Below are positions 51,617 to 60,646 of a stretch of 64,000 nt of DNA, piece by piece. The position numbers and the translations under genes were made by a program. A model generated the notes under the pieces. The model worked only from the letters and a program-made list of their open reading frames with translations, was not told the origin of the DNA and made no database searches. This DNA is from Oscillospiraceae bacterium. Lineage in GTDB: Bacteria; Bacillota; Clostridia; Oscillospirales; Oscillospiraceae. Numbering within the stretch: position 1 is the first letter of the stretch; each line of letters begins with the position of its first letter. The stretch covers positions 124,001 to 188,000 of the forward strand of contig DAOUQJ010000001.1 of the NCBI GenBank assembly GCA_030625685.1, in the 5' to 3' direction.

Positions 51617-52422
51617 TATCCAAACACCTCCTTTGTGATTTTTTCAATCTCTCGTCTAAAATCTCGGCTATCCTTAAGGGTTAAATCGTCAAAGAGATTG
51701 CCCTCCAAATACTGCTGTTCCAATTCTGGAGAGTGAGGAATTTGAAAGCTAAGACCTCCCATTGCACCACCCATATGCTCGATTCCTTGATTGCTCTTAA
51801 TATTTGATGCACATTTATACTGCTTTTCAAAATCAAGACCAGCATTTTGCAAGGTGGAAAGCTGACTGGAGAGATAGCTGATAGATTTCAAATCACAGTT
51901 TGCAAGTCGTAAGATGGCATCACTTTCCATCAGTGCAACTGCCGATAACACATCGTTTGCAATATAACTACCACAATCAATGATAATAAAAGGAGCAATT
52001 TTGCGAAGACTGTTAATCAGCTCTTTAGCTTGTGTTTCATAAAATGGTGTGTAGCTATACTCATTTTCACCTTTGAGCATTCCTAAGATAGTGAGATAGT
52101 CGATTTTCTTGTGGGTAATCATATGATACTTCACCAAAGATTCGTTGACATGAGGTGCTGCCAAGATGCTACCCAAGGATTTTTGACACTCTAAGTCTGA
52201 AGATGGACAGATACAAGGGAGCATAGGTGCAGTCATATCACAAAGCACCAAGACCACATTTTTCTTTTTATCCGCAAGATATTTGGCAATCTTAGTTGCT
52301 ACAGTGGTTTTTCCACTACTTGGACTACCCCAAACAGCAAGCACACCACCATGGAGAACTTGCTCTGTTGATGGTAAAACTGTTTGATCTCTCCTAAATA
52401 TAGAGTTTTTCTTAAAATTCAT
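51616..52422 (-). CDS. TadZ/CpaE-like ParA-family ATPase
   Basis: A 268-residue P-loop protein with Walker A 'WGSPSSGKTTVATKIA' (about 32-47), 'FIIIDCGSYIAND' as Walker B and a ParA/MinD-like layout. In Tad loci such proteins place the pilus machine in the cell. It lacks the receiver-like N-domain of classical TadZ. Its stop shares one base with the TadA start. The gene lies between cpaB-like and tadA genes, the usual order. Confidence 0.8.
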   Translation of the reverse strand: MNFKKNSIFRRDQTVLPSTEQVLHGGVLAVWGSPSSGKTTVATKIAKYLADKKKNVVLVLCDMTAPMLPCICPSSDLECQKSLGSILAAPHVNESLVKYHMITHKKIDYLTILGMLKGENEYSYTPFYETQAKELINSLRKIAPFIIIDCGSYIANDVLSAVALMESDAILRLANCDLKSISYLSSQLSTLQNAGLDFEKQYKCASNIKSNQGIEHMGGAMGGLSFQIPHSPELEQQYLEGNLFDDLTLKDSRDFRREIEKITKEVFG

Positions 52423-52439
52423 TAATCTACCACCTCATT

Positions 52440-53225
52440 TTAGTTGCTTGCAATATGATCTTCTGTCTTTGTAGTAATTTCATCTACCAATTGGGGACGG
52501 TGAATTTTATTGATAACTTCCTCTTGAATAGAGATAAGCTTCTGTGCCTGTTCATTATCCCCACGGAATACAAGCGAAAGATGACTCTTGCCCTCAGCTT
52601 CAAGCTCAGCCAAGATATTGCCCTGTTCGGGAGTTACAAGAAGTGACACAGTAGACGGAAGTTCTCGCTTAACTCCATTTTTATTCTGTTCGCCTGTGTT
52701 TGCATCATAACCACTGGAAGCAGTCACGGAAATAACTTCTACATATTTAAGCTCTGGGGGAATAACGGTCATACCTTGTTCTCTGAAGTTCGGAGCAATA
52801 ACAGATACAATATCTCCCGACTGCAGTTTGCCCGAAAGACCACCGGCAAAGGTTTTGAGAGTCAGAGAGATTGCCTGTTTTGTGCCATCAAGGTTATAAA
52901 GGTAAGCATTTTCATAGGATGCTGTTTCTGCTACCTTTGTGTTTAGTATATAGTCACCAACAGAAAGGTCTGCTGTGGCATAAGTGCCAATAGCTGTTTC
53001 TTTCGTTTTAATGATGTTTGAGGGCAAGTTATATGCGCCAACTTCCACAATCTGCACCATGTCTTTGGTGATTTCATCACCATCCTTAATTTCTTTTGCC
53101 ACTCGCACAATTTCGATTTTTTGACTGATACTCTGATTAAAAAGTGGTGTGATGCCAAAGCAAATAACAAGAGAGAGTGTGATACAAAGGATACCTACCA
53201 CAGTTCTGTTTTTCATGAATTTCAT
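52440..53225 (-). CDS. CpaB/RcpC-like SAF-domain pilus protein
   Basis: A 261-residue protein from ATG 53225, chosen for its perfect AAGGAGGG site (24 codons inside the longest frame). An N-terminal membrane helix (about 7-27) is followed by a SAF domain ('VRVAKEIKDGDEITKDMVQI', later 'GTYATADLSVGDYILNTKVA') as in CpaB/RcpC. In Gram-negatives this protein works with the secretin. Here, without an outer membrane, it probably gates or stabilises the pilus at the membrane or wall. Confidence 0.8.
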   Translation of the reverse strand: MKFMKNRTVVGILCITLSLVICFGITPLFNQSISQKIEIVRVAKEIKDGDEITKDMVQIVEVGAYNLPSNIIKTKETAIGTYATADLSVGDYILNTKVAETASYENAYLYNLDGTKQAISLTLKTFAGGLSGKLQSGDIVSVIAPNFREQGMTVIPPELKYVEVISVTASSGYDANTGEQNKNGVKRELPSTVSLLVTPEQGNILAELEAEGKSHLSLVFRGDNEQAQKLISIQEEVINKIHRPQLVDEITTKTEDHIASN

Positions 53226-53277
53226 AGTCCAACCCTCCTTAATACGTTGTTGTGTATTTTCTTCTTTCTCGTTTTTC

Positions 53278-53712
53278 TCATACGAAAAACCCTCCAATTT
53301 TCATAAAATATGTGATTAAAAATCCTACTGCTAAAAAGGGAGCAAGAGGCAAGCCGGTTTGACTTACCTCTTGCTTGGTAATCTTTCTGCTCATGATTAA
53401 AAACTTAATTATCTCTAAGGTGAATGCAATAATAATTCCGTATGCTGTGCCATAAAAACCTAATATAAGGCTTGTCCCTGTGATGAGTTTAATGTCTCCA
53501 CCACCGAACCGATCGGGGCAAATCCATACTGCACAGATATATACAATCAAGGCAATGCAAAGTCCCAAGAGATTTTCCCACCTGAAGTCAAGTAAAGTTA
53601 AAAGAGCAATTCCAACACAAAATTTTGGTGGAATTGCTCTTGTCTTATCATCACTTATGGCAACAGCAATGAGTAACGCTGTTAGTAAACTCCCTTGCAT
53701 TATAATATTCAT
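53278..53712 (-). CDS. A24-family prepilin peptidase (TadV/CpaA-like)
   Basis: A 144-residue polytopic membrane protein from ATG 53712. The A24 aspartates are visible in 'AVAISDDKTRAIPPKF' (first Asp) and 'RFGGGDIKLITGTSLILG' (the GxGD motif). It should cleave the Flp-like pilin and the TadE-like pseudopilins at their leader Gly. Two strong inverted repeats lie within the gene: 53603-53640 (perfect 12-bp arms) and about 53343-53373 (8-bp arms). Confidence 0.88.
   Translation of the reverse strand: MNIIMQGSLLTALLIAVAISDDKTRAIPPKFCVGIALLTLLDFRWENLLGLCIALIVYICAVWICPDRFGGGDIKLITGTSLILGFYGTAYGIIIAFTLEIIKFLIMSRKITKQEVSQTGLPLAPFLAVGFLITYFMKIGGFFV
53603..53640 (-). other. Strong hairpin inside the prepilin peptidase gene
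   Basis: AGAGCAATTCCA (53603-53614) and TGGAATTGCTCT (53629-53640) are perfect 12-bp arms. On the coding strand a TTTT tract follows. It is one of several terminator-shaped elements within transfer genes. Confidence 0.5.
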
Positions 53713-53718
53713 AGGCAA

Positions 53719-56700
53719 TTACTCAAAGAAATACTCTACCGTGTAGGTGATGTTTGATTTTTTATACATGCAGTCATGATTTGTATAATAGTAGAACTCA
53801 AGCTTTGAATATAGTCCACTATTTATGGTTTTTGTGAAGGTAATACCGTTACTTGTGCTTTCATAATCCAGCTGATCCCACTGCTTAGTTAACAGATTAT
53901 ATCCACGCACTCGCCCATGATCGTTACCACTATGACCACTAACAGGTGGAACAGTAAATGTATATTTCGTAATAGTTGCACCCTCAATGCCATTTTCTAA
54001 GATTGTGGAGTCAGGTCCTGTAAGAAGCATACCACCACTACCATTAGAGTCCATTACAAAGAATACGATCGCCGCCCAAGGAGACTCTGCACCTGTGCTA
54101 TCCACTGCTTTTACTCGAACAACATTTTTCCCAAGAGGATATACATGGCTTTTATTTGGTCGATTTTCCCATACATAAGTAAGGGCATCTCCATCTGCAT
54201 CGCTACTCTTAGCAGTGATAGTAACTGCTGTACCCGGTGTAATGCTGTTACTGTTTGGTGTTCTTGTAATGACAGGACGAGTCGGTGCTGCGTTATTGAT
54301 GGTAAATGTTTTGCTCGCCCAATCGCTATATGCTCCTGTGATGTCTTTTGCTCGGACACGCACGGTGTGTGTTCGAGCAGCGTAATAATTATCAGCAGAT
54401 TTGTTCTCCCACTCCAAGGTAGTAGCATCGTTATCCGCATCGCTCGCCTGTGCAGAAATATTTACAAGGAATTTTCCATTTTTCACTCTTCTCGTTGGGG
54501 TAATCTTAACATTATCAAGCATAGGAGCTGTGTTTGTAATTGTAATTTCCTGTGTATATCGACACTCTCTACCTAAAGTATCTATTACCACAGCAGTTAG
54601 TGTAAATTCACCTGTATCAGAAATTGCGATTGTGCCACCGTTTTTGGAAAGCTCACCTGTATAGGAAGTAGTCTCACCATTCTTTGTAAGCGTCCATACT
54701 GCAGTGGCGGTATCGGTATGAGCTGATTTGCTGATTTTTACCTTGAAACCATCTCCGTAATGCACTTCTTTTGGTATGGTAAATGCAAATTCCACAATGG
54801 GCATAATAGTGATACTTTCGCTGTGAGTATAACTTCTACCAAGAAGATCCGTCATCGAAGCTGTCAGCACATATTCGCCATGTGTGTTGAATGTTACCTT
54901 GCCACCCAACTTATTGAGCTTGCCATCAATAACAGATGAAAGAGGTACAGCGGTTCCGTCTTTGCTAACTGTCCATTCCATTGGCAAGGTGTTGTTATGA
55001 CCACTTGTTCTAAGGTCAATCACTGTATCGGTATAGGCTATCTTAGGCATTGTAAACCCAAGGTTTAACACAGGCAAAACCTCTGTTTTGTTCTTCGGCT
55101 CAAAGAGAAATACTCTGCCTGTTTCATCGGTGATTCGGCACACGAGCTCATAGATTCCAACTCGCTTAAAGTGAATAGTACCACCGTTATTATCTAGATT
55201 TCCTTCGACAAAAGTATTCCAATCTTGATAGCCAAAGCTATTGTCCACAAGCCATTCCAATGTCAATCCATCTAAGTAGGTTGCAGTAGTTTCGATTTCC
55301 ACCTCAGTATCGGTATGCACAAACTTTGGCTGTGTGTAGGTAACTGTCGGCACAGGATATACCTTTACTGTTTGCTCGTACGAGTAATCTCTTCCACCCT
55401 CATCGGTAAAGGCACATTTGAGGATATATTCTCCCTGTTCTTTAAATTGAATATTGCCACCCTCATTTGTAAGTGTTTCACTGATGCAATTGCTGAAAGC
55501 AACTTCTTTGCCTTCTTTGGTAATGGTCCAAATGGCAGTTTTATCTCCGATTTCATCCAGCTCGGTTTCCACCACTACGGTATCATCGGTGTGCAAGATA
55601 GAAGGTAGATAAAATCCAACTGCACCTACAGGATAGACGGTAATATTTGAGGAGCTAATAAAGGTTCTGTTTGTCTTATCGGTAAGACTCACAAATAGCT
55701 GATACACACCTTTTTCGGTAAAACGGATACTTCCTCCGTTTAGGCTCATATCTCCCTCTATATATTTGTCCAATTCAACTTCCGTATTATCTTTACGCAG
55801 TACCAAAGCAGGTGTTAACCCCTCGGTATTTAGGCTATTTAGAGTTAAAGTGACAGCTTTATCGGTGTGCGTCATTGTTGGGAGTTTCAACTTCATTTGG
55901 ACAACGGGATAGACTATAATGCTATGGGAAACCGTTGTTTTCTTTTCAATCTCATCGGTGATGGTTGCTGTTAGTGTGTAGCTTCCTTGTTCCTTAAATT
56001 GAATTGTTCCGCCTGTATTTTGGAGTTTACCTGTGATGGCTGTTTCAAGGTCCATGGATTCTTCGCCTTTTGTCAATGTCCACACCACATTTTTCTGTCC
56101 AAGGTTTTCTGTTTTCAAGTCCACCGCAATACTGCTATCGGTGTGAGCCGTTTCGGGCAAAGTGAAGTTTGCTGTTACCACAGGGTAGACTGTTATAGTT
56201 TGGTTATAGGTAACCTCTCTTCCACAACTATTTTTGACAGTAGCAGTGATAATGTATTTGCCAACTTGCTTTGCTTTGAGCGTTCCGCCGTTATTTCCCA
56301 GTTTCCCCTCAAAAACTGTGGATAGCTCCGTAAGGAGATTGTCTCTGGTAACACTCCAAACAACTGAGCTTACATGTTTACTTGTAGGACTTATTTTAAT
56401 ATCCTCTCCAACATAGCTACTTTGGGGAATTGTAAAACTAAACTGCGGAGCCGGAGTATAGGACGAGCCACCTCCTCCCGAAGGACGAGATGGCTTGCTG
56501 ATTGGTTTTTGCTCTTCAATTTTATCCTTTGCTTCTTGCTGTTTCACAATCATTTCAAAGGCTTCACCACGAGTGGCATTGTCATTAGGCTTTACGGTCT
56601 TGTCTGCATATCCCTTGATGATAGAGTATTTTTCACCAATGCAAAGATACAGCTTATCCTCTTTTTTAAGTGAGCTGATATCCGTAAAATCAAGGTTGTA

Positions 56701-57162
56701 GGTACAGTCACTGCTATGGCATTCAGTACCCAAAGCACGAACAAGCATTTTTACCATTTCCAAGCGAGTGATGGGGTCATTTGGCTCAAAGTGTTTTTTC
56801 TTGTAATCTTCTTCCTCAACAATGTTTTCACTTACGAGATAGAGAATGTTTTTCTCTGCCCAATGACCTTTGATATTTTTGAAAATATTTGTTTGATTGG
56901 ATGATGCAATATTTTCATCTAAGGTTCGTGCAAGCAGTGTGGAAAATTCGCCTCTTGTGATAATCTCATCAGGATGCAACAGTCCATCGGGGTATCCTGT
57001 AATAATGCCCTGTTCTATAAGCTTGTGGATAGCATCTTCTGCCCAGTGTCCTTTGACATCCTCAAAGTATCGGGTAGTAGCATAGGAACTGCCACCGATT
57101 ACAGAGAAAACAAGGCAAAGAATTAAGAGCAGAGATGCTGGTTTTTTTAGTTTCTCTCTCAT
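53719..57162 (-). CDS. Giant SLH/Ig-repeat surface protein of the pilus locus
   Basis: A 1147-residue exported protein. The signal peptide covers about 1-30, and three SLH domains follow (about 32-78, 88-145, 150-210: 'FEDVKGHWAEDAIHKLI', 'FKNIKGHWAEKNILYLV'). A Gly/Ser/Pro linker leads to seven Ig-like repeats of about 95 residues (230-880). Each repeat has a 'HTD' start, 'NNGGTI.F' centre and 'VYPV' end. Two cadherin/PKD-like domains with 'SDADND'/'SDADGD' motifs and a C-terminal beta domain complete it. It lies between prepilin peptidase and pilin genes. Probably a wall-anchored adhesin or pilus anchor. Confidence 0.85.
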   Translation of the reverse strand: MREKLKKPASLLLILCLVFSVIGGSSYATTRYFEDVKGHWAEDAIHKLIEQGIITGYPDGLLHPDEIITRGEFSTLLARTLDENIASSNQTNIFKNIKGHWAEKNILYLVSENIVEEEDYKKKHFEPNDPITRLEMVKMLVRALGTECHSSDCTYNLDFTDISSLKKEDKLYLCIGEKYSIIKGYADKTVKPNDNATRGEAFEMIVKQQEAKDKIEEQKPISKPSRPSGGGGSSYTPAPQFSFTIPQSSYVGEDIKISPTSKHVSSVVWSVTRDNLLTELSTVFEGKLGNNGGTLKAKQVGKYIITATVKNSCGREVTYNQTITVYPVVTANFTLPETAHTDSSIAVDLKTENLGQKNVVWTLTKGEESMDLETAITGKLQNTGGTIQFKEQGSYTLTATITDEIEKKTTVSHSIIVYPVVQMKLKLPTMTHTDKAVTLTLNSLNTEGLTPALVLRKDNTEVELDKYIEGDMSLNGGSIRFTEKGVYQLFVSLTDKTNRTFISSSNITVYPVGAVGFYLPSILHTDDTVVVETELDEIGDKTAIWTITKEGKEVAFSNCISETLTNEGGNIQFKEQGEYILKCAFTDEGGRDYSYEQTVKVYPVPTVTYTQPKFVHTDTEVEIETTATYLDGLTLEWLVDNSFGYQDWNTFVEGNLDNNGGTIHFKRVGIYELVCRITDETGRVFLFEPKNKTEVLPVLNLGFTMPKIAYTDTVIDLRTSGHNNTLPMEWTVSKDGTAVPLSSVIDGKLNKLGGKVTFNTHGEYVLTASMTDLLGRSYTHSESITIMPIVEFAFTIPKEVHYGDGFKVKISKSAHTDTATAVWTLTKNGETTSYTGELSKNGGTIAISDTGEFTLTAVVIDTLGRECRYTQEITITNTAPMLDNVKITPTRRVKNGKFLVNISAQASDADNDATTLEWENKSADNYYAARTHTVRVRAKDITGAYSDWASKTFTINNAAPTRPVITRTPNSNSITPGTAVTITAKSSDADGDALTYVWENRPNKSHVYPLGKNVVRVKAVDSTGAESPWAAIVFFVMDSNGSGGMLLTGPDSTILENGIEGATITKYTFTVPPVSGHSGNDHGRVRGYNLLTKQWDQLDYESTSNGITFTKTINSGLYSKLEFYYYTNHDCMYKKSNITYTVEYFFE

Positions 57163-57174
57163 ACTTTTCCTCCA

Positions 57175-57438
57175 TTAACTTGCATAGTTAAACATCTCTT
57201 GGATTTTTGTCTTAAGTGTAGGCATCACCACATCTCCAAACAATGCGTACAGACCGCCAAGCAACAGTCCACCAAGGACAACTGCAATAAGAATTTTCAC
57301 AGCCGAGTCAACGTAATTTTCACCACTGTTGTTGGCTACGGCATTTCGCATTTTTATAGATTGTACTGCTATAAAAGTTCTTGCTGTAATAGCCTTTTCA
57401 TTCACAAATTGAACTGCCTTATTCATTCTTTGCTTCAT
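57175..57438 (-). CDS. Flp-like major pilin (DUF6133-type)
   Basis: An 87-residue protein from ATG 57438 with GGAGG upstream. It has a basic N-terminus, then 'NNSGENYVDSAVKILIAVVL', a Gly-Glu-like leader junction before one long hydrophobic helix, and a short C-terminal tail. This is the usual layout of the DUF6133/Flp pilins of Firmicutes ICEs. It is first in the Tad block and 12 bp before the SLH giant gene. Processing by the A24 peptidase encoded downstream is likely. Confidence 0.8.
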   Translation of the reverse strand: MKQRMNKAVQFVNEKAITARTFIAVQSIKMRNAVANNSGENYVDSAVKILIAVVLGGLLLGGLYALFGDVVMPTLKTKIQEMFNYAS

Positions 57439-57473
57439 AGTATTTTCCTCCAATATCTTAAATAATTTCTAAT

Positions 57474-58043
57474 TTACATTAACATTTCGGGAGAGGTTTT
57501 TTGCTCCTGTATCTGCTCTTGATCTGTAAATTCAATTTCCTTAAATTCAAACCTATCCACATAGTGAAAGCTACTACCATTTTCATTGTAAAGTTCCACC
57601 ACATCAGACATGGAAAGTGAATGCCCTTTATAATTTTGCGGATGGTTACTGTTGCAAATAGTATAGATATCTTCGAGATCGTTTGTGGAAAGTTTTCCGT
57701 CATAGATACACTCGTAACTCTCCATACTCGGATTTCCAAATTGCTTCTCAAATTCATCTAAGGAAATGAAGCGCATAGAAAAGTCCGAATTGGCTTTTAA
57801 CTGCCAAATTCGGACTTTCTTTAAGAGTATTTCATTTTCTGTAAATTCCAAGATATTCTCCTTTCTTGCAAGCCTATCAAAGATGCCGTCGGTAAAGACT
57901 ACCGCATATTTTTTCTCTCTGCACCAGCTTTTCAGTTCTTCAGTTTCAAACATAGTATCCACTGTTGCTTTGCCGTCTTTTAAATATCCAGACGGACTGC
58001 CATAATAGTAGATTAAACTGTTTTTGAGTTTAATACCTTCCAT
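57474..58043 (-). CDS. YodL-domain protein
   Basis: A 189-residue soluble protein. The C-terminal half ('YECIYDGKLSTNDLEDIYTI', 'YKGHSLSMSDVVELY') is the YodL domain, common in proteins at the leading region of Tn1549-type elements. GGAGGAAATG precedes the ATG at 58043. Within the gene, 57781-57817 holds a 13-bp inverted repeat with T tracts on both sides. Function unknown, possibly anti-defence or regulatory, as for neighbouring leading-region genes. Confidence 0.8.
   Translation of the reverse strand: MEGIKLKNSLIYYYGSPSGYLKDGKATVDTMFETEELKSWCREKKYAVVFTDGIFDRLARKENILEFTENEILLKKVRIWQLKANSDFSMRFISLDEFEKQFGNPSMESYECIYDGKLSTNDLEDIYTICNSNHPQNYKGHSLSMSDVVELYNENGSSFHYVDRFEFKEIEFTDQEQIQEQKTSPEMLM
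57781..57817. other. Terminator-like hairpin inside the YodL gene
   Basis: AAGTCCGAATTGG (57781-57793) pairs with CCAAATTCGGACTT (57804-57817) with one bulge. T-rich sequence follows on either strand. Confidence 0.5.
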
Positions 58044-58053
58044 CATTTCCTCC

Positions 58054-58785
58054 CTACTTCATCTCAATCCCTCCCATAGTAGAAGCGGACTGCTGTCTCA
58101 TCTCCTTTACTTGTTCTCTTGCCCAATTAGGAAGATATTCAGCTTTTAGTTCTCCAATAAAATCGGAACGATCATATTGGCATCTTTCTCCATCAGAGAG
58201 AAATCTACCAAACACCTTTCGTCCATTTGCTGTAGGACTACAACCAAACCCACCCTCGCATAGAATAAGCTGATCTCGAGGATTTTTATATTTCTCTTTA
58301 AGACAAGTAGTATGAATCACCATAACCCTACCCTCAAAATCGAGGTAGGTTTTGTCATTACAATGCGTACGCTCCCATAGCTCAAGCTTTTGATATTCTT
58401 TTCTTGCTTGGTTTACAAAACCATCAAGAACAGAAGGATGGCTGTCGACTCGAAATTCGGAATTAGCGTTTCGTCCGTTCAGCATATTTTCAGAGATATA
58501 TATTGCTTTTGCCCATTCCTTATTGTCACGAGAAAATCTGCCGTCATGTTTTAGTTCTTTTACAGTATGTGCAAGAACGAAGTTTACTCTATCGTATCCA
58601 AACTCTGTAATTACTTGCTTTGCAGTATCTTTATTAAGTCGATAGCCATCAAAATTATGATTGATGGTTTTTTCGATGCAATCAGCGCAACACAAGTTCT
58701 CTTTAAAAGAGATTTCGTATTGTTCCAATTCATTGTTTCTTTTAGCTTCTGCTCGGCTATACGGATAGACATAGTTTTTATTCAT
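58054..58785 (-). CDS. DUF3849-domain protein
   Basis: A 243-residue soluble protein. 'YPYSRAEAKRNNELEQYEIS' followed by 'CCADCIEKTINHNFDGY' and 'HDGRFSRDNKEWA' is the DUF3849 pattern, frequent in gut Firmicutes ICEs. The C-terminal part includes 'EGGFGCSPTANGRKVFGRFL', seen as an independent conserved block in ICE proteins. It overlaps the upstream cysteine-containing gene by 8 bp. Function unknown. Confidence 0.8.
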   Translation of the reverse strand: MNKNYVYPYSRAEAKRNNELEQYEISFKENLCCADCIEKTINHNFDGYRLNKDTAKQVITEFGYDRVNFVLAHTVKELKHDGRFSRDNKEWAKAIYISENMLNGRNANSEFRVDSHPSVLDGFVNQARKEYQKLELWERTHCNDKTYLDFEGRVMVIHTTCLKEKYKNPRDQLILCEGGFGCSPTANGRKVFGRFLSDGERCQYDRSDFIGELKAEYLPNWAREQVKEMRQQSASTMGGIEMK

Positions 58786-59257
58786 GGAGAAGTTCCCCCT
58801 TCACCAAAAGGGCATCAAGTTCTCCCATACAAATGCCGTAGTTTTGAAGTAAATTTCTCAAATCCTTTGGGACATCTGTAATGTCAGATTCATAATCTGC
58901 CTCTTCTACACGAACAATTCCGCTATCTTCCTCTACATAGGCACAAAGCTTTGCATCTGTGGGAACACCTGCAATTTCAAGGAGATATTCTGGTAATTTA
59001 ATATCTTCATCCTCCAAATCTTCACAATGCCCACATTTCTCGCAAACTCCACAGTTCTTTGCCAACACTTCCAAATATAGATGCGTCAAATCTGTAAGAG
59101 ATTCAATAGTCTTTACCATATCCATAGCAGACATTTTTCCTTTTGCAAGGACAATCAAATGATCTGTCGCAGTGAGTACAATATCTTCTCCCAAGTTCGC
59201 ATGTTCAATTACCTCATTTTCGACTGTTAAGCCTTTTGTTTGGTTGATATTCTTCAT
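58778..59257 (-). CDS. ICE leading-region protein with a CxxC cluster
   Basis: A 159-residue protein from ATG 59257 (GAGGT six bases upstream; the ATG two codons earlier is too close to that site). The centre has 'NCGVCEKCGHCEDL', a likely zinc site, between an N-terminal helix-rich domain and an acidic C-terminus. The N-terminal region ('NLGEDIVLTATDHLIVLAKG') resembles AbrB-like or antitoxin-like folds only loosely. Co-transcribed with DUF3849 by overlap. Confidence 0.65.
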   Translation of the reverse strand: MKNINQTKGLTVENEVIEHANLGEDIVLTATDHLIVLAKGKMSAMDMVKTIESLTDLTHLYLEVLAKNCGVCEKCGHCEDLEDEDIKLPEYLLEIAGVPTDAKLCAYVEEDSGIVRVEEADYESDITDVPKDLRNLLQNYGICMGELDALLVKGELLHE

Positions 59258-59280
59258 ATGCATACCTCTTTCTTAAAAAA

Positions 59281-60255
59281 TTAAACCTTTAATGGTTTCT
59301 TCGGCTCGTGGATTAGTTTGTAATCTCCCTCTGACCAAAAGTTTAGGAAAGAGAAAAGATTGAGCTGATGATTCTTTTGCTGAATAAATGGTCGTGGATC
59401 GTAGTTTGTCATGATAAGTTCTTCATAAACTTCACCCTCTTTATGTGACATGCTGTTTGCTCTAGTAGTGTAGAAGATATAAAAATCCTTATACATTTCT
59501 ACAATTTCCGGAGCATTGTTATAGCTAACCATTACATAACCTTGTGAGTTGGATAAGGTATCGTGAAGCCTTATATGATCCTCTTTCGGAAATACCACGG
59601 CATAAAAACCCTCTGCATCATAATAAGGCGGATCACAATAAATAAAGGCATTAGGTCTATCGTATTGTTTAATCAAGTTTTCAAAGTCCTTGTTTTCAAT
59701 GGTAACTTCTCGAAATTCACGGCTAAACTTCCAAACATCTACAAAGAATCTACGGACATCGCATTTCTTTCCGCCAAAGGTATCACCATTTGCATTAAAG
59801 CTGTATCTTAGTAGTTTGTAGTAAATAGCTGCTCGTTTAATGTCCTTTTCTTTGCCATTTGCTATGAAAAGTTTTTCTGCCTCCTCAGCCTTTGGGGGTG
59901 GAAATATAATCTCGGTAAGATCTAATTCTGTCTTCAAATCCTCATCGGAAAATTCCTCTTGATTAATGAACTTCTTAAACATCTCAAAGTCATCTCTTGC
60001 ATTGAGGTTTAAAAAACCGATTTCTCTCATTAATGCAAGAGGCTTATCTCTAGCACAACGTAATAGATTTACAAGATTTGCGTTGAAATCGTTATAAACC
60101 TTGAGATTTGCTTGTGAGCAATCTAAATTCAGGGTTACAGTACCGCTACCACCAAAGACATCAATGCTTCGTTCATATCTAGGAGGGGCGAGCAAGTTAA
60201 TCAGCCACATAAGTTTTGATTTTCCACCTACCCAACTAATAATGCTTTTAATCAA
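59281..60255 (-). CDS. D12-class DNA N6-adenine methyltransferase (Dam-like)
   Basis: A 324-residue methylase starting at TTG 60255 after GTGGGGTG. The opening 'SWVGGKSKLMWLINLLAPP' and 'IDVFGGSGTVTLNL' form motif X/I of D12 enzymes, and the catalytic motif IV is 'YCDPPYYDAEG' (DPPY). No restriction partner is encoded nearby, so it is an orphan enzyme. In ICE leading regions such methylases probably protect the element from host restriction. Confidence 0.9.
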   Translation of the reverse strand: MIKSIISWVGGKSKLMWLINLLAPPRYERSIDVFGGSGTVTLNLDCSQANLKVYNDFNANLVNLLRCARDKPLALMREIGFLNLNARDDFEMFKKFINQEEFSDEDLKTELDLTEIIFPPPKAEEAEKLFIANGKEKDIKRAAIYYKLLRYSFNANGDTFGGKKCDVRRFFVDVWKFSREFREVTIENKDFENLIKQYDRPNAFIYCDPPYYDAEGFYAVVFPKEDHIRLHDTLSNSQGYVMVSYNNAPEIVEMYKDFYIFYTTRANSMSHKEGEVYEELIMTNYDPRPFIQQKNHQLNLFSFLNFWSEGDYKLIHEPKKPLKV

Positions 60256-60285
60256 AAAACATCACCCCACTTTCAAAAATAAAAC

Positions 60286-60326
60286 AAGACCGCTCTATCG
60301 GTGCAGTTGCACCAATAGTACGGCCT
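60286..60326 (-). terminator. Long hairpin upstream of the adenine methylase gene
   Basis: A stem of about 19 bp with three mismatches (ends AAGACCG/CGGCCTT, core GGTGCA/TGCACC). It is followed on the minus strand by TTGTTTTATTTTT, about 30 bp before the TTG start. It separates DUF4314 from the methylase gene. Confidence 0.65.
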
Positions 60327-60375
60327 TTGTTGTTGGTTGTTGTTTTTAGGACTATATATTCTAGCTTTTATATTT

Positions 60376-60645
60376 TCACAGGCTCATACCTCCCATTGTC
60401 AATTCCTGTTCTTCCGGTTTTGAAATAACCTTGAAGGCATCTTCATACGGCACGACACCCAATGAGCGGCTGTTATCCCATTTCATGTGCAAGGTTCCCA
60501 TATCGTCCACTGCAATAACTTCGCCCTGTGTACCTTTGAGGATAGGGGAAAATGAATCGTCCATATCTGCTGTCAATTCAATGATTGTTCCCACAGGGTA
60601 TTTCTCTTTGATTTTTTCTACATATTCTTGTGTAGGGTATTTCAT
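60376..60645 (-). CDS. DUF4314-domain protein
   Basis: An 89-residue protein from ATG 60645, chosen for its GGAGGAATGTAAA site. 'IKEKYPVGTIIELTADMDD' and 'KGTQGEVIAVDDMGTLHMKW' mark the SH3-like DUF4314 fold. It overlaps nothing but starts at the stop of the ArdA-like gene. Widespread in Gram-positive ICEs; function unknown. Confidence 0.8.
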   Translation of the reverse strand: MKYPTQEYVEKIKEKYPVGTIIELTADMDDSFSPILKGTQGEVIAVDDMGTLHMKWDNSRSLGVVPYEDAFKVISKPEEQELTMGGMSL

Positions 60646-60646
60646 T

